DNA from: a virus
IMG/VR virus record: IMGVR_UViG_3300011115_000892
Span: 1-30,743 of that record
Strand: one strand, 5' to 3'
DNA: 30,743 nt
Positions 14,712 through 22,055 of the stretch are shown here, piece by piece (within the stretch, counting starts at the first letter, position 1; the number at the start of each line of letters is the position of its first letter). The position numbers and the translations under genes were made by a program. The notes beneath the pieces are model-generated. The model made no database searches and was not told the origin of the DNA. It saw only the letters and a program-made list of their open reading frames with translations.

Positions 14712-15880
14712 TGAGCGTTCCCCATCGCATCGCCGCCTGCTTCTGCGTTCTGGGCAAAGAGAACGCGCCGAAGGATGCGCGCGATCCAAAGCATAAGTTC
14801 AGCCCGACAAGCAAAGCCGATGCCGACAAAGGCCAGGCCAACGAAGGCGATGAAACCCCAGCGCGCGAAGGCTACGGCGGCGGCGCTAATTCCTACTTCA
14901 CGGCTTACCCTACCTACCTGATCACGAAGGCCAAGGGAACGAACCTGGGCAGCGCTACCGCCGCGCAACTGCCCGCTATTGAAATCACGCTGCAACCTTA
15001 CCGCAATTTCTGGTCTTGTAATGTAATCGATGCGCGCAGCGAAATCGTTTATTACATCGCAGCCGATCCGTTCAACCTTACCGATCCTACCGATCTTTAT
15101 AGTAACACGGCAGGCGCTGGCAAAGGTGAGTTCGTAACGCAGGATTGGACTGTTTATTTCGACCAGCCGCCGCCCGATCATTGTGACACAACGGAGGAAG
15201 AACTTGCTACAAAACCCAGGACAATCATCAGGCCGCTTGATTCGCTGGAAAGCAGCGCGGTTTATTTCGATGATCTGAAGTTCTACCCGACCGAACAATT
15301 CAAACCCTGGCGCTGGGGTTACTATCCTGGCTGGATCATGCAGGGCGCGATCCTTTGTTCGATGTCGGCCTACAATATCCATTGTGATCTTTTAGGGGTT
15401 AACTCCGTTGCAGCCGATGGTTCTGGTTACGCGCGCCTTATGTGGCAGCCGCAGGCCCAGAACGCTGACGGCATTTTTTACTCAAATACTTCGACCTGGC
15501 AGTTGAAGGTTAAGGCCGATCTATGCTACTGGAACAAAGGCTATAAGATCAAAGGCCGCGTTAAGATCGCGAAGATTCAACTCGATCGGATTAAGCAGGC
15601 TGCGAACATCCCGAACTATCCCTATTATAACACGACCCCAGATAACTTTTATAATTGGGAACAGTTCCAGGGCGATACCTTCCAGGTAGCCGAAGGCGCG
15701 CAGCCCGAACCCTACCAGGATATTCCCTGGCAGGTTGTCATCGATGACACGACCGCGGACGGAACGCTGAAGGTAGCAGCCGACATACAGATTCCGCAGG
15801 AAAACCAGGGGACTATCAGGGAACTTTATTTCATCAACGGCTTCGTTGTCGATGAAGTCGAAGCGCCGCCGCCAGCCTGA
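14711..15880 (+). CDS. Tail tip or receptor-proximal protein, unknown family
   Basis: 389 aa from ATG 14711, overlapping the previous stop as TGATG. Rich in Tyr, Trp and Asn (YRNFWSCNVIDARSEIVYYIAADPF, WRWGYYPGWIMQGAILC, NIPNYPYYNTTPDNFYNWEQF), as is common for proteins that contact sugars or form rigid beta structures. A low-complexity charged stretch (about 20-55) follows the N-terminus and the C-terminus ends in EAPPPA. It could be a tail-tip plate or part of the receptor-binding complex. No family recognised. Confidence 0.68.
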   Translation: MSVPHRIAACFCVLGKENAPKDARDPKHKFSPTSKADADKGQANEGDETPAREGYGGGANSYFTAYPTYLITKAKGTNLGSATAAQLPAIEITLQPYRNFWSCNVIDARSEIVYYIAADPFNLTDPTDLYSNTAGAGKGEFVTQDWTVYFDQPPPDHCDTTEEELATKPRTIIRPLDSLESSAVYFDDLKFYPTEQFKPWRWGYYPGWIMQGAILCSMSAYNIHCDLLGVNSVAADGSGYARLMWQPQAQNADGIFYSNTSTWQLKVKADLCYWNKGYKIKGRVKIAKIQLDRIKQAANIPNYPYYNTTPDNFYNWEQFQGDTFQVAEGAQPEPYQDIPWQVVIDDTTADGTLKVAADIQIPQENQGTIRELYFINGFVVDEVEAPPPA

Positions 15881-15929
15881 TCCTACCAGCGGCATTTGAC
15901 GGCATCGCAACTTTGAAGCCCGAACCTTT

Positions 15930-18404
15930 ATGGCCCTACCTTCCGCAATCAAACTGTTTATCAATCCGCGCAGCGGCCTGGCCTTCGGGAACTTCGCGGG
16001 AACTTCGCAGATCACAAACCCGACATTTACCCTGGGCGATTCGGCGCTGATCGAACTTTACCTTGTCGAAGATACCAGCGTTACCGCCTACCCGCGCCAG
16101 GAACTTGCCTGGCCTGGTTCGCCTGGTATCCGCGTTGCGGTCGGCCCGATCGATGAAAGCCCGCTGGCTGGAACCTGGACGATCTCATTTGAAGGCAACA
16201 CGACCAGCGCGCTTGCGTTCAACGCTACGGCTGCGGTTGTCCAGGCCGCGCTTAATGCCCTGGCTTCGATTACTTCGGCGGGCGGCGTTACCGTCAGCAA
16301 GATCGGCGATAACTATAATATCGTTTTCAACCAGAACGGCGCGCGTTCCGAACTTACCACGAACGGCGCTTCCCTGATTCCGCTTTCTACCGCCACGATC
16401 GCGGCCCTGCAGATCGGCGATAGCCAGCGCCCGAACATTACGCTGATTCACCTGCAGCGGACTGTCGCGGGCCTGGCAACTTCCTTCACGGCTACGGCTG
16501 CCAGCCAGATCGCGGTCGAAAGCCTGGCGGCCTGGGACGGCAGCCGCGCTACCTATCGCGCCAGCATTGCGCCAGACCCGAAGGGCGGTTCGTTCGCCCT
16601 GGCCTTCGATGCCCTGACGGGGGACGATGTTTCAACCGCCGCGCTGCCTGTCGGTTCTTCGGCGCTTGATGTGCAGAATGCCCTTTCGTTCGGCGCGCTG
16701 GCTGACGGCAAGGTTTCCGTTTCCCAGGTTGGCGCTTATGCCTACGATATTACCGTTACGGTTCAGCCTGGAACCAGCGGCCTGACGGCCAACGGTTCTG
16801 GCATCAAATCCTTCAGCGGCTATGTCGGCGAACTTTCGCTTAATACCGCCGAAGCGATCAGCCTTCTGGACGGCGCTAACGAAGTTGCCACTAACCTGGA
16901 AGTTGAGATTACCAGCGATAGCAAAACGCTGACGATCCTGCAGATTCCCTGCGTCCTGCAGAACGCGGTCATCGATGCGGCTGCGGTTGTTCCGCTTGTC
17001 CTTGACTCCTATCTTTCCCAGGCCGTTGCCGATGGCCGTTATACGCGCCAGGTTAACAACCTTTCCGATCTGGATGACGCAGCCACGGCCCGAACCAACC
17101 TGGGAGTTTATTCGACCAGCAGCGTTGATACCGCGCTGGCCCTGAAGTTCAATATTACGGGCGGCGCGATCGCCAACGGCAGCGTGATTACCCTTTCGGA
17201 TTCTACCAGGGATACCGAAATCGGCGGCTGGGGTTTCGGAACGGAACTGACCGCTGACACAACGCAGTTTGCTACGGTTGAATATAGCGGGCTGCATATT
17301 CATAACGCTTCTGGCAGCGTTACGGTAACGGCTGCTGGGATTACTTTCCCTGATGCTACAGTTCAAACTACGGCCTACACGGGCGGAGGCAGCGCTTCCT
17401 GGGGCGGCATCAGCGGGGATATCAACGACCAGGCTGACCTGATCAGCGCGCTTGGAAACAAATACGATGCCAGCAATCCCAGCGGTTTCATTACCAGCGG
17501 CGATGCGGCTGCTACCTATTACCCTGGAACCAACCCCAGCGGCTTCATCACGATCGGCGATGTTACTTCCCTGGGCTATATCACGGGCGGCGATGTTGCC
17601 GCGAATTATTACCCGCTTACGGGCAACCCTGATAACTTCGTTTCAATCAGCGCGAACGGTCAAATCTTCCTGGGATCGGGAAGCAATCCAACCCCAGATT
17701 ATACCGCTGGCAAGTTCTGGCAGCAGTCTGGCAAAATGCGTTATACTGACGGAACAACGATGCAAACGGTTGCATCGGAAGCCTATGTTACGGGCAGCCT
17801 TTCTATCCTGAATAACTATGCCGCCCTGGCTGGCGCTACCTTCAGCGGAAAGGTTAACTTCGCTGCTTCTACTGCCTCGGCTGCTGGGGTTAATCTCGGA
17901 TCAGGCATCGCGCCAACCAGCCCGATCGCGGGAGATATCTGGACGGCTGCGAATACCGACACGCTTCGTTATCGCGCGCCGCTTACTAACCAAACCTTTG
18001 ATATCGCAACGCGCAACGCGACTAATACCTTCAGCAGCCCGCAGATCATCGACACGACCGCAACGACCGCAGCGCTGCGCGTTACGCAGAAGGGAACGGG
18101 CGCTTCGATCCTGGTCGAAGATTCGCTTAATCCCGATGCCAGCGCCTTCGTTGTCGATACCTCTGGTAATGTCGGCATCGGCGTTGACCCTTCGACCTGG
18201 ACGGCAACGCAGAAGTTGGAGATCAACGGCGTTACCAAAACTACCGCGCTGATCTTCAGCGGAACTGCGCAGTTCAAGGTTAACGGCCTGCAGGCCAACC
18301 CGACCGCTGGCAATTTCGATGCGGGTAAATATCCGAATGAAATCCTGATGTCCTATAACGGTTCTACCTATGCCGTTCCTGCGCGCTTCGTTTCTACTCC
18401 CTGA
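15930..18404 (+). CDS. Large tail fibre, probable receptor-binding protein
   Basis: 824 aa, the largest protein here. Residues 1-80 should attach to the tail. Two related beta domains follow (about 81-165, starting GTWTISFEGN, and about 219-300, starting GSFALAFDAL), each with a vqnAL helix and a V-S-x-x-G-x-x-Y-x-I core: an internal duplication. Residues about 377-410 (NLSDLDDAATARTNLGVYS) are the classic fibre trimerisation linker. Next come NPSGFIT repeats (about 510-550) and a C-terminal region with VDTSGNVGIGVDPS typical of fibre ends. No separate chaperone gene follows, so folding help, if needed, is internal. Confidence 0.88.
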   Translation: MALPSAIKLFINPRSGLAFGNFAGTSQITNPTFTLGDSALIELYLVEDTSVTAYPRQELAWPGSPGIRVAVGPIDESPLAGTWTISFEGNTTSALAFNATAAVVQAALNALASITSAGGVTVSKIGDNYNIVFNQNGARSELTTNGASLIPLSTATIAALQIGDSQRPNITLIHLQRTVAGLATSFTATAASQIAVESLAAWDGSRATYRASIAPDPKGGSFALAFDALTGDDVSTAALPVGSSALDVQNALSFGALADGKVSVSQVGAYAYDITVTVQPGTSGLTANGSGIKSFSGYVGELSLNTAEAISLLDGANEVATNLEVEITSDSKTLTILQIPCVLQNAVIDAAAVVPLVLDSYLSQAVADGRYTRQVNNLSDLDDAATARTNLGVYSTSSVDTALALKFNITGGAIANGSVITLSDSTRDTEIGGWGFGTELTADTTQFATVEYSGLHIHNASGSVTVTAAGITFPDATVQTTAYTGGGSASWGGISGDINDQADLISALGNKYDASNPSGFITSGDAAATYYPGTNPSGFITIGDVTSLGYITGGDVAANYYPLTGNPDNFVSISANGQIFLGSGSNPTPDYTAGKFWQQSGKMRYTDGTTMQTVASEAYVTGSLSILNNYAALAGATFSGKVNFAASTASAAGVNLGSGIAPTSPIAGDIWTAANTDTLRYRAPLTNQTFDIATRNATNTFSSPQIIDTTATTAALRVTQKGTGASILVEDSLNPDASAFVVDTSGNVGIGVDPSTWTATQKLEINGVTKTTALIFSGTAQFKVNGLQANPTAGNFDAGKYPNEILMSYNGSTYAVPARFVSTP
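15986..16007 (+). repeat. Tandem 11-bp repeat near the start of the fibre gene
   Basis: CGGGAACTTCG occurs twice in direct tandem, at 15986-15996 and 15997-16007, within codons 19-26 of the fibre. Eleven is not a multiple of three, so loss or gain of one copy would shift the frame. Confidence 0.8.
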
Positions 18405-18407
18405 CCT

Positions 18408-18545
18408 ATGGCATATATCGTTACCTTCCTGATCGGCGCGCTGGCTGGCTTCCTGGCTGGCCTGCTTACCTACCGAAAGAACGCAGCGCGTTTCGCTGAA
18501 GCCGAAGCCAAGGCCCGCGAAGCCGCTGGCCTGCTTAAGAAGTAA
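18408..18545 (+). CDS. Small single-span membrane protein (45 aa)
   Basis: Starts at ATG 18408 (GACCTATGG), three bases after the fibre stop, and ends with TAA 18543-18545. The N-terminal membrane segment is VTFLIGALAGFLAGLLTY (5-22), followed by a charged Ala/Glu/Lys/Arg helix to the end (NAARFAEAEAKAREAAGLL). It lies directly upstream of the spanin candidate and the holin, so a lysis role (accessory holin or inner-membrane spanin-like helix) is plausible. Start context, membrane segment and tight spacing (4 bp to the next gene) support it as real. Confidence 0.7.
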   Translation: MAYIVTFLIGALAGFLAGLLTYRKNAARFAEAEAKAREAAGLLKK

Positions 18546-18549
18546 ACCT

Positions 18550-19374
18550 ATGATCTGCCGCCTGCTGCCGCTGGTTCTTCTGCTGCTGGCAGGCTGCCGT
18601 TCCCAGGCCGACAAGCCGCTGCCAGAACCGCAGGCCCAGCCTGGCGCTGACGCGACCGCTTCGTTCGGGGAAAAGCAGGATCGGGCTGACGCGAAGGTTG
18701 GCGCTGCAGTCCAGGCCGCCCGCGAAGCCAACGCCGCCGCGAAACCTGCCGTAGTCGAATCCGAACTTTCCCTGGCTGCCGCGTTCCTGCCGCCCGTTCC
18801 CGAAGGCGATCTGGCCTTGGCCCGCGCCCGCGCCCAGGCCGCCGACCCTGCCGCCTATGCCAAGGCGATCGCGGAAGGGAAGCGCCTGAACGAAGAACTG
18901 CAAAGCCTATGGGCGAAAATGGAAGCGCAGCAGGCCAAGGCCCGCGCCGATATCGCAACGCTGCAGGCCCAGGTCAACGACCAGAAGGCCAAGGCCGAAG
19001 CCGAACGGAAGGATAAGATCGCGGCGCAGTTGGGCCTGGCAGGCGCTGCTATGCTGGGTGCAGGCGTTCTGCTGCTGGCCTTCGGCGGCTTCATCGGCGT
19101 TAGCAAATTGAGCGCTGCCCTGGTTATGGTCGGCGGCGCTGCGGTCGCCTCCCTTCCCTGGGTTTTCGATAGCGCTTATTTCCCTTGGATCATCGGCGGC
19201 GCGCTGGCCTTGGCTGCCGTTGAATGCTGCCTGGCCTTCGGCTGCAAACTCTGGCGCTGGGCCAGGCCGCCGCAGCCAGCAGCCGACCCTGCCGACTACG
19301 AACTTGAAGATACCCTGGGCGAACCGACCTGCGAACCTGACGAACCCCAGCCGCCTGACGGCCAAGCCAAATGA
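18550..19374 (+). CDS. Lipoprotein with coiled coil and C-terminal membrane spans (unimolecular spanin candidate)
   Basis: 274 aa. The signal peptide ends in the lipobox LLAGC with Cys16 as lipidation site. After a Pro/Ala-rich stretch there is a coiled coil (about 105-155), then three hydrophobic segments (about 160-180, 185-203, 211-231) and a Pro/Asp/Glu tail. A unimolecular spanin is an outer-membrane lipoprotein joined through the periplasm to an inner-membrane span and fuses the membranes at the end of lysis. This protein has both ends, but three spans where T1-type spanins have one. The neighbouring holin supports the assignment. It also implies a diderm host. Confidence 0.65.
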   Translation: MICRLLPLVLLLLAGCRSQADKPLPEPQAQPGADATASFGEKQDRADAKVGAAVQAAREANAAAKPAVVESELSLAAAFLPPVPEGDLALARARAQAADPAAYAKAIAEGKRLNEELQSLWAKMEAQQAKARADIATLQAQVNDQKAKAEAERKDKIAAQLGLAGAAMLGAGVLLLAFGGFIGVSKLSAALVMVGGAAVASLPWVFDSAYFPWIIGGALALAAVECCLAFGCKLWRWARPPQPAADPADYELEDTLGEPTCEPDEPQPPDGQAK

Positions 19375-19778
19375 GCGCCGCAGCCGCATCAACTGACGGG
19401 CTGGAAACCGTAACTTCCGACCAGGCTATCAAGGCTGGGATCATCGCGGCTGCCCTGGGCGGTTCGGCTATGATTGCCCGCCTGCTGCTGCAGAAGGAAC
19501 GGGCCAGCCTTGGCTTTATCCTGCGTAGTTCCGTTGCCGCCTGCGTTACCGCCTACTTCGTGAACCTGGGCGCGCGCGATTACATCACAAGCGAAAGCCT
19601 GCGCGTTTGCGTTTGCGGCATCGCTGGCTTCGCCGCGCCTGAAATCCAGAACTACGGGCTGCAGTTCATCGAAGCAAAGTTTAAAGGGAAGGTTAACGAA
19701 GCCAAGCGCGGCGCTGGCATCAAGCCTACCAGGCAGGCCAGGCCGAAGAAAACAAAGAAGGCCAATGGCAAACGCTGA
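19371..19778 (+). CDS. Holin, lambda S-like (class I)
   Basis: 135 aa, predicted three membrane segments: about 21-40 (KAGIIAAALGGSAMIARLLL), 50-68 (ILRSSVAACVTAYFVNLGA) and 77-97 (LRVCVCGIAGFAAPEIQNYG), then a very basic tail (RQARPKKTKKANGKR). Layout and spacing resemble lambda S, including the glycine-rich third segment before a Lys/Arg end. Holins make timed holes in the inner membrane that let the endolysin out or start collapse. Overlaps the spanin candidate by ATGA and the next gene by 14 bp. Confidence 0.75.
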   Translation: MSAAAASTDGLETVTSDQAIKAGIIAAALGGSAMIARLLLQKERASLGFILRSSVAACVTAYFVNLGARDYITSESLRVCVCGIAGFAAPEIQNYGLQFIEAKFKGKVNEAKRGAGIKPTRQARPKKTKKANGKR

Positions 19779-20103
19779 ACATCAGGCTTATAACCTTCGG
19801 CTGGCCGTGATCGGCTGCGTTGCCGTTTCGATGATCTGCGCGCTGACCGTTTACCTGACCGCCGATTTCATCCTGGCTTCGTTCCGTTCGACCGATGCGA
19901 TGGTTATGCTTATCACCGATGCGGGCCTGCGCAGCGATGACAAGAACCTGGAACGGAACTTGAGCAGCGCGACCCTGGCGCTGGCAACCTGCCGCGATAT
20001 CTGCCTGGCGCTATTCCTGGGCTGCTGCCTGATCGGCTGCGCGCTGGCCGCCAAACTTCTGGGCTGGGCTGACCGCCCAGGCGAAACCAATGGCGAAGAT
20101 TAA
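19765..20103 (+). CDS. Two-span membrane protein, possible lysis accessory
   Basis: 112 aa with hydrophobic segments at about 13-33 (LAVIGCVAVSMICALTVYL) and 78-99 (DICLALFLGCCLIGCALAAKLL), joined by a charged loop with SDDKNLERNLSS. The layout would suit an antiholin or second holin, but no family is recognised. Overlaps by 14 bp both the holin gene before it and the metalloprotease-like gene after it, with similar start contexts (CCAATGGC). Confidence 0.65.
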   Translation: MANAEHQAYNLRLAVIGCVAVSMICALTVYLTADFILASFRSTDAMVMLITDAGLRSDDKNLERNLSSATLALATCRDICLALFLGCCLIGCALAAKLLGWADRPGETNGED

Positions 20104-20350
20104 AAAGCGATTCACGATTCGGGAAACCAACCTGGCTGCCGATCTGGGCCAGGCCGAAGCGCTGGGCGGCAATCGGTTTGAAATCCGAATCGATCGGAAA
20201 CATCGCAGCGAACGATCGCGGATGAACACGCTGGTTCACGAAGCGCTGCATATCGGCGATATGGATTTGAGCGAAGCCAAGGTTCGGCATTTGACGGCGG
20301 TAGTTGTCGAAGCGCTTTGGCGGCAGAACTATCGGCGCGTTCGGGAATAG
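20090..20350 (+). CDS. Small zincin-like protein with HExxH motif
   Basis: 86 aa. HEALH (50-54) is the zinc-binding and catalytic motif of metalloproteases, preceded by RSRMNTLV. The following DLSEAKVRHLTAVVVEALW is typical of short phage HExxH proteins related to ImmA/IrrE or SprT in outline. A third zinc ligand is not obvious; Glu62 in DLSE is a candidate. Possible roles are cleavage of a host or phage protein, or an inactive zinc-binding adaptor. It closes the row of overlapping late genes begun at 18550. Confidence 0.65.
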   Translation: MAKIKKRFTIRETNLAADLGQAEALGGNRFEIRIDRKHRSERSRMNTLVHEALHIGDMDLSEAKVRHLTAVVVEALWRQNYRRVRE

Positions 20351-20390
20351 GCTGGCCTTGCCGCCTGGCTTGGCTTCAGGCTGGAGTTCT

Positions 20391-20546
20391 ATGCCGCGCC
20401 CTATGCTACCCCTTACCCTGGCCCTAAAGGCCGCCAGAAAGGCAGGGCAGCCCGCCCAGGTAGATCGGCTGAAAAGGCTGGTTAGGCTGGTAAAACGGCA
20501 GGAAAAGCGGGCCAAATGGCGGGCTGCCTGGCTGGCTAACAAATAG
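20391..20546 (+). CDS. Small basic protein (51 aa)
   Basis: ATG 20391 (GAGTTCTATG) to TAG 20544-20546. Very basic and helical (AARKAGQPAQVDRLKRLV, KRQEKRAKWRAAW), so probably binds nucleic acid. Its stop codon is the TAG inside the AAATAGTTTGA promoter motif. Since the other early promoters also start at the stop of a gene, this supports it as a real gene. The 40 bp before it (20351-20390) hold nothing I recognise. Confidence 0.5.
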   Translation: MPRPMLPLTLALKAARKAGQPAQVDRLKRLVRLVKRQEKRAKWRAAWLANK

Positions 20547-20589
20547 TTTGATTTGCCTATTGACGGTAGGGCAGGCCGTTCTACTGTCC
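20540..20589 (+). promoter_or_regulatory. Early promoter 1
   Basis: CAAATAGTTTG (20540-20550) followed by a second box TTGACG (20560-20565), 16-bp spacer, and -10 TACTGT (20582-20587). Either TTTG (20547) or TTGACG can be the -35; spacing favours TTGACG. It leads into the conserved leader CTGATATTCCTAACCCGC (20589-20606). Confidence 0.75.
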
Positions 20590-20620
20590 TGATATTCCTA
20601 ACCCGCAAAACCTACCCGAT

Positions 20621-20905
20621 ATGAAAACCAAACTGTTCCCCGTGATCATCCGCGAAATTGCTGGCAAGCCTACCCTGACCGTTGAAATGAACTTCAACGA
20701 AAAGGCCAACCAGCGCGGCGATGCCTGCGTTTGCTGCGGCAAGCGCCTGGTCGAAGGTTCTAACCTGTTCGCTCACTACGCGATCGCTGGCTATTGGATT
20801 CCCTTCGCGGAAAACCAGGACAACTGCGCGGTCAGCCAGGGCTGCTTCCCGATCGGTTCGGAATGCGCAAAGCGCTTCCCGAAGGAGTTTGTCGGCAGCA
20901 TCTAA
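20621..20905 (+). CDS. Early cysteine-rich small protein (94 aa)
   Basis: First gene behind early promoter 1, start in the context CCGATATG. Cysteines 36, 38 and 39 (CVCCGKRL), His52, and Cys 69, 75 and 82 (NCAVSQGCFPIGSEC) suggest a zinc-binding fold in two halves. Strands come first (LFPVIIREI, PTLTVEMNF), a short helix last (ECAKRFPKEF). No family recognised. Small metal-binding proteins at the front of early units often bind host factors, but there is no direct evidence here. Confidence 0.75.
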   Translation: MKTKLFPVIIREIAGKPTLTVEMNFNEKANQRGDACVCCGKRLVEGSNLFAHYAIAGYWIPFAENQDNCAVSQGCFPIGSECAKRFPKEFVGSI

Positions 20906-20912
20906 AAAAGAG

Positions 20913-20942
20913 TTTGACGCAGCCCAACCCCAGGCCTAACTT
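20913..20942 (+). promoter_or_regulatory. Early promoter 2
   Basis: -35 TTGACG (20914-20919), 17-bp spacer, -10 TAACTT (20937-20942), eight bases after the stop of the previous gene. It shares AGTTTGAC with the others but lacks the CAAATAG dyad and the conserved leader. Confidence 0.72.
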
Positions 20943-20963
20943 ATCAGAACTGAAAACCGCAAT

Positions 20964-21302
20964 ATGAATACCGCCCTGCCGATCTTCAACGAAGCCAATC
21001 ACAAAGCGCTTAAGAACTGCTGCTTCCTGGTCAGCGCCTGCGCGCAGATCGCTACGCTGCGCCGCCTGGTTGCCGAAGGCAAAGGCTTCGCCCAGATCAG
21101 CGTTGACGCGAACGGCAACCCGCGCCGCCGCCAGCCAGGCGATTGCTTCCCTGCCAAGGCGCTGCCGCTGGTTACGCATAGCGCCAACCTTTATGCTGGT
21201 TGGATTTGGCGCGATCTGCCCGAAGCGCCGAAGGATAAGGCCGAACTCCTGGCCTTCTGCCAGGCTGTTAAGGCCGCCTGGCCCAGGCATTATCGCGGCT
21301 AA
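20964..21302 (+). CDS. Early protein of unknown function (112 aa)
   Basis: Has its own promoter (20913). The N-terminal half is helical with a CCFLVSACAQ stretch, then GFAQISVDANGNPRRRQPGDCF, a small beta hairpin, and a C-terminal helix rich in Trp (YAGWIWRDLPEAPKD, VKAAWPRHYRG). Four cysteines are not arranged as a known zinc motif. No family recognised. TAA at 21300-21302 runs directly into the promoter for the next gene. Confidence 0.75.
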   Translation: MNTALPIFNEANHKALKNCCFLVSACAQIATLRRLVAEGKGFAQISVDANGNPRRRQPGDCFPAKALPLVTHSANLYAGWIWRDLPEAPKDKAELLAFCQAVKAAWPRHYRG

Positions 21303-21303
21303 A

Positions 21304-21341
21304 CAAATAGTTTGACATAGCACCAGGCTGATCTACTTTCC
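21304..21341 (+). promoter_or_regulatory. Early promoter 3 with dyad CAAATAGTTTG
   Basis: CAAA-TAG-TTTG dyad (21304-21314) overlaps -35 TTGACA (21312-21317). 16-bp spacer and -10 TACTTT (21334-21339). Read the Bacteroidota way it is TTTG-N19-TACTTTCC. The conserved leader CTGATATTCCTAACCCGC follows at 21341-21358. Confidence 0.85.
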
Positions 21342-21374
21342 TGATATTCCTAACCCGCAAAACACAACCCGCAT

Positions 21375-21602
21375 ATGAAACCCGCTAACGAAGTTCTGAT
21401 CGCCCTGCTGCGCCGCGCTGGCGATAACCTGAAGGCTGCCCGCGCTGCTGCCGATGCCGCCTGCGATCTGCACAACGGCCCGCAGGGCCATAGCACCGCC
21501 AGCCGCAAGGCTGCCAAGGCCGCGATCAAAACTTTCGAGGAAGCGCACGCGGCCTTCGTGTTCATCCGCGATAACGCTGCCGATGTTCTGAAGAACGGCT
21601 AA
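21375..21602 (+). CDS. Early protein of unknown function (75 aa)
   Basis: Starts at ATG 21375 (CCGCATATG) behind early promoter 3. Almost entirely helical and Ala-rich (EVLIALLRRAGDNLKAARAAA, ASRKAAKAAIKTFEEAHAAFVF), probably a helical hairpin. No family recognised. Followed 35 bp later by the next small gene with a CCTTTCCCA leader and no separate promoter. Confidence 0.72.
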   Translation: MKPANEVLIALLRRAGDNLKAARAAADAACDLHNGPQGHSTASRKAAKAAIKTFEEAHAAFVFIRDNAADVLKNG

Positions 21603-21637
21603 TCCTTTCCCAACCCTAACCCGCAACCCTACCCGTT

Positions 21638-21982
21638 ATGACTACCCGCAAAGCCAAGCCCGCCGTTCCGACCAGCCTTGACGATCCTGCCGTTAAGGCG
21701 GTTCGCGAATGCCTGCATATGTCCTGGGAACTTTCTGGCCTGGATGCCGAAACCTGCAGCGCCCAGGAACGCGAATGGGAAACCGCCCTGCGCGCCCAGC
21801 CTGCCGATCGCGAAGCGCTTACCGCGTTCAACTATTGGGCCGCCCAGCGCCGCAACGCGCGCGCCTACCAGGCCCGCTGCCGTGGCCTGCTGGTCGGCAT
21901 CAGCCAACTGCGGCCCGATGGATCATTTCCCCTGGTCGGCTGGCAGCGCGCCGCGAAGGAAGCCAAGCGCATCAACGGCTAA
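21638..21982 (+). CDS. Early protein of unknown function (114 aa)
   Basis: ATG 21638 (CCCGTTATG). Basic N-terminus (MTTRKAKPAVPTS), then helices (DPAVKAVRECLHMSWELS, EREWETALRAQPADREALTAF, YWAAQRRNARAYQARCRGLL) and a short C-terminal GSFPLVGWQRAAKEAKR. No family recognised. Shares the promoter of the gene at 21375. Its TAA (21980-21982) abuts early promoter 4. Confidence 0.72.
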   Translation: MTTRKAKPAVPTSLDDPAVKAVRECLHMSWELSGLDAETCSAQEREWETALRAQPADREALTAFNYWAAQRRNARAYQARCRGLLVGISQLRPDGSFPLVGWQRAAKEAKRING

Positions 21983-21983
21983 A

Positions 21984-22023
21984 CAAATAGTTTGACTATC
22001 CGCCCAGGCCTGCCCTACCTTCC
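21984..22023 (+). promoter_or_regulatory. Early promoter 4 with dyad CAAATAGTTTG
   Basis: CAAA-TAG-TTTG dyad (21984-21994), -35 TTGACT (21992-21997), 18-bp spacer, -10 TACCTT (22016-22021), then leader CTGATATTCCTAACCCGC (22023-22040). Nearly a copy of early promoter 3 with two more spacer bases. Confidence 0.82.
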
Positions 22024-22055
22024 TGATATTCCTAACCCGCAAACCCTAACCCGAT

